Of a DNA stretch of 18,491 nucleotides, positions 16,781 through 18,491 are shown piece after piece (within the stretch, counting starts at the first letter, position 1; each line of letters starts with the position of its first letter). The notes beneath the pieces are model-generated. The model did not search any database. It saw nothing but the letters and a program-made list of their open reading frames with translations, and was not told the origin of the DNA. The DNA is taken from contig DNWN01000038.1 in assembly GCA_003507115.1 (NCBI GenBank), positions 7,494 to 25,984 of the forward strand. Direction: 5' to 3'. The position numbers and the translations under genes were made by a program. The DNA is from Cryomorphaceae bacterium. Its GTDB lineage: Bacteria > Bacteroidota > Bacteroidia > Flavobacteriales > Schleiferiaceae.

Positions 16781-18491
16781 ATGTCTGATACGCTCGATTT
16801 CGACCTACCCAAGCACCGTTCCTCCGTCATCAAAGTGATCGGTGTCGGGGGGGGTGGTTCCAATGCCGTCAACTACATGAAGTTGCAGGGCATCCGCGGG
16901 GTGGACTTTATTGTCTGCAACACAGATGCACAGGCACTGGCCCACAGCCCCGTGGAAACCAAAATTCAGCTCGGTGCTGACTTGACCGAAGGTTTGGGGG
17001 CTGGCGCCAATCCTCAAATCGGGGAGAAAGCCGCCTTGGAGAGCTATGAAGTGATCCAAGCCGCTCTCCAAAGCCAAACCAAGATGGTCTTCATCACGGC
17101 GGGCATGGGTGGCGGTACAGGAACGGGGGCCGCTCCGGTGATCGCCAAGGCCGCGCGCGAGCTCGGCATTTTGACCGTGGGCATCGTTACCGCACCCTTC
17201 GCATTTGAGGGCGGTTTGCGTCAACGCCAAGCGGAGGCTGGCGTAGAAAAACTCAAAGAGAATGTTGATTCGCTCATCGTGATCAACAACAACAAGCTTC
17301 GCGAAGTCTATGGAAACCTGGGCTTCAAAGCGGGCTTCAACAAAGCCGATGAAGTGCTGGCCACCGCAGCCAAGGGCATAGCGGAAGTTATCACGCATCA
17401 CTACAGTGTAAACATCGATTTGCGCGATGCCCGCACGGTGCTCCACAACTCAGGAACGGCCATCATGGGTTCGGCCAAGGCCAGTGGTCCAGATCGCGCC
17501 ATGACCGCCGTTCAAGACGCCCTGGACTCTCCACTGCTCAACGACAACCACATCCATGGTGCGAGACACGTACTCTTACTCATCGTTTCTGGGAGCGGAC
17601 AACATGAAATCACCTTCGACGAAATCGGAGAAATCAACGATTACATCCAAGATCAAGCGGGACGTCAAGTCGATATCATCATGGGTATCGGTGAAGATGA
17701 ACATTTGGGAGACGCCGTTCAAGTGACCGTCATTGCGACGGGCTTTAGTGCCAGCAATCCCGTCGGCACGATTTCCCCCGCAGTTCCTGAGACGATTGTC
17801 TACGATTTGGATGGCGAGAAGCCCCTGAATGAAGTGCCTAAGCTTCCTACATCGAAGGCGACCTCTGCCCCGAACGCCCAAATTGACCTCTTCGATGCCA
17901 TCGAAGATCAACCCCTTCCGGAAGATCCCAAATCCGCCAGCCGACATAACCCCGTGGTCATTCCCATTGCAGAACAGCCCTTAGAGGCGGTGACTCATGC
18001 ACCGGAAGATTCCGAACCTGTCGTGCACCAGCTCGAAGACAAAGAGTCCTCTGAATTCCGAGAAGAGGATCCGTCTTTCTCCACGGCCGATTCGGAAACC
18101 CCGGCTTGGGAGGAGTCCTTGGAAATAGACGCCCCAATGGCTCAAGCGGATTCAGATGTGCCGCCGAATCGGGACGATACAGAGACGACTCTCTGGGATG
18201 GTCCTGTGGCTGAGGAGCCTGAAGATGAAACGCCCGCCTATGAGGCCCCAGCCTTTGACATGAGTCATACGGTAGAATGGGATTTTGAAAACCCTCTTTC
18301 CGGGGAGCCCACCGACGAACAAGAGGAAGGGAGCGTCTATGAATTGGAGGACGAAGACCGCCCTTCCTTCCAATGGGATTCGGACGACCGGTTTGACGCG
18401 TTTAGTTTGGATGCGCCAGAAGATGAATTCATCCCTGAAGTCCCCACTCCTTCTATCCCGGAAATCATCGATTTATCACCAACTGTGGATG
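16781..18491 (+). CDS. ftsZ: Cell division GTPase FtsZ (C-terminus beyond the right edge)
   Basis: The frame stays open from the ATG at 16781 to the window edge, 570 complete codons with no stop. FtsZ is the tubulin homologue that forms the division ring. The GTPase core, about residues 1-322, has VGGGGSNAV near the N-terminus, the tubulin signature GGGTGTG (110-116), the T7-loop region GFNKADEVL, and the C-terminal core ending in VIATGFS. Beyond it is a strongly acidic, proline-rich, probably disordered linker of at least 248 residues, far longer than the roughly 50 residues in Escherichia coli. It holds the only four tryptophans of the visible protein (443, 472, 500, 532), each followed by Asp or Glu. 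The conserved C-terminal peptide that binds FtsA is not reached. The start is 15 nt after ftsA; no clear Shine-Dalgarno sequence is visible. Confidence 0.97.
   Translation, partial: MSDTLDFDLPKHRSSVIKVIGVGGGGSNAVNYMKLQGIRGVDFIVCNTDAQALAHSPVETKIQLGADLTEGLGAGANPQIGEKAALESYEVIQAALQSQTKMVFITAGMGGGTGTGAAPVIAKAARELGILTVGIVTAPFAFEGGLRQRQAEAGVEKLKENVDSLIVINNNKLREVYGNLGFKAGFNKADEVLATAAKGIAEVITHHYSVNIDLRDARTVLHNSGTAIMGSAKASGPDRAMTAVQDALDSPLLNDNHIHGARHVLLLIVSGSGQHEITFDEIGEINDYIQDQAGRQVDIIMGIGEDEHLGDAVQVTVIATGFSASNPVGTISPAVPETIVYDLDGEKPLNEVPKLPTSKATSAPNAQIDLFDAIEDQPLPEDPKSASRHNPVVIPIAEQPLEAVTHAPEDSEPVVHQLEDKESSEFREEDPSFSTADSETPAWEESLEIDAPMAQADSDVPPNRDDTETTLWDGPVAEEPEDETPAYEAPAFDMSHTVEWDFENPLSGEPTDEQEEGSVYELEDEDRPSFQWDSDDRFDAFSLDAPEDEFIPEVPTPSIPEIIDLSPTVD

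Noticed and set aside
1..18491. Search for mobile elements, CRISPR arrays, tRNA or rRNA genes, defence genes or a hidden novel system
   Set aside because: Almost every base is covered by housekeeping genes in conserved order. I saw no spaced repeats other than the mraZ operator, no transposase, no tRNA-like cloverleaf, and no unassigned gap over 300 bp.

Overview
The window comes from the chromosome of a member of the Bacteroidota, most likely a relative of the Flavobacteriia. GldB and GldC (gliding proteins restricted to this phylum), perfect TAnnTTTG -7 promoter elements, and the absence of murF and ddl from the cell-wall cluster all point that way. G+C looks clearly higher than in a typical Flavobacterium, so the family is left open. 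Gene density is very high. I see no mobile element, tRNA, rRNA or CRISPR.

Layout. Positions 1-254 (minus) hold the N-terminal part of nadE, which runs off the left edge. It is divergent from a gldB-gldC pair (291-1638, plus). gldC converges on a two-gene minus-strand unit: an alpha/beta hydrolase (3070-2303) followed by the ribosome-assembly GTPase engB (2333-1677). A divergent regulatory region of about 175 bp (3071-3244) then serves the hydrolase leftward and the dcw (division and cell wall) cluster rightward.

The dcw cluster fills 3245-18491 on the plus strand in the order mraZ, rsmH, ftsL, ftsI, murE, mraY, murD, ftsW, murG, murC, ftsQ, ftsA, ftsZ (ftsZ is cut by the right edge). Neighbouring genes overlap by 1-14 nt or are separated by at most 15 nt, so this looks like one translationally coupled operon. 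MurC, MurD and MurE build the UDP-MurNAc-tripeptide; MraY and MurG make lipid I and lipid II. FtsW and FtsI polymerise and crosslink septal peptidoglycan, FtsQ and FtsL are divisome scaffold proteins, and FtsA and FtsZ form the membrane-anchored cytoskeletal ring. MraZ is the autoregulator and RsmH a 16S rRNA methyltransferase.

The most informative non-coding signals are three TGGGN direct repeats at exact 10-bp spacing before mraZ, overlapping a Bacteroidota-type promoter, and a pair of opposed, interlocked -7 elements between nadE and gldB. The most unusual coding feature is the long acidic FtsZ linker with four Trp-Asp/Glu motifs at about 30-residue intervals. I found no evidence of a previously undescribed multigene system; this is a conserved housekeeping region with a few details worth checking.
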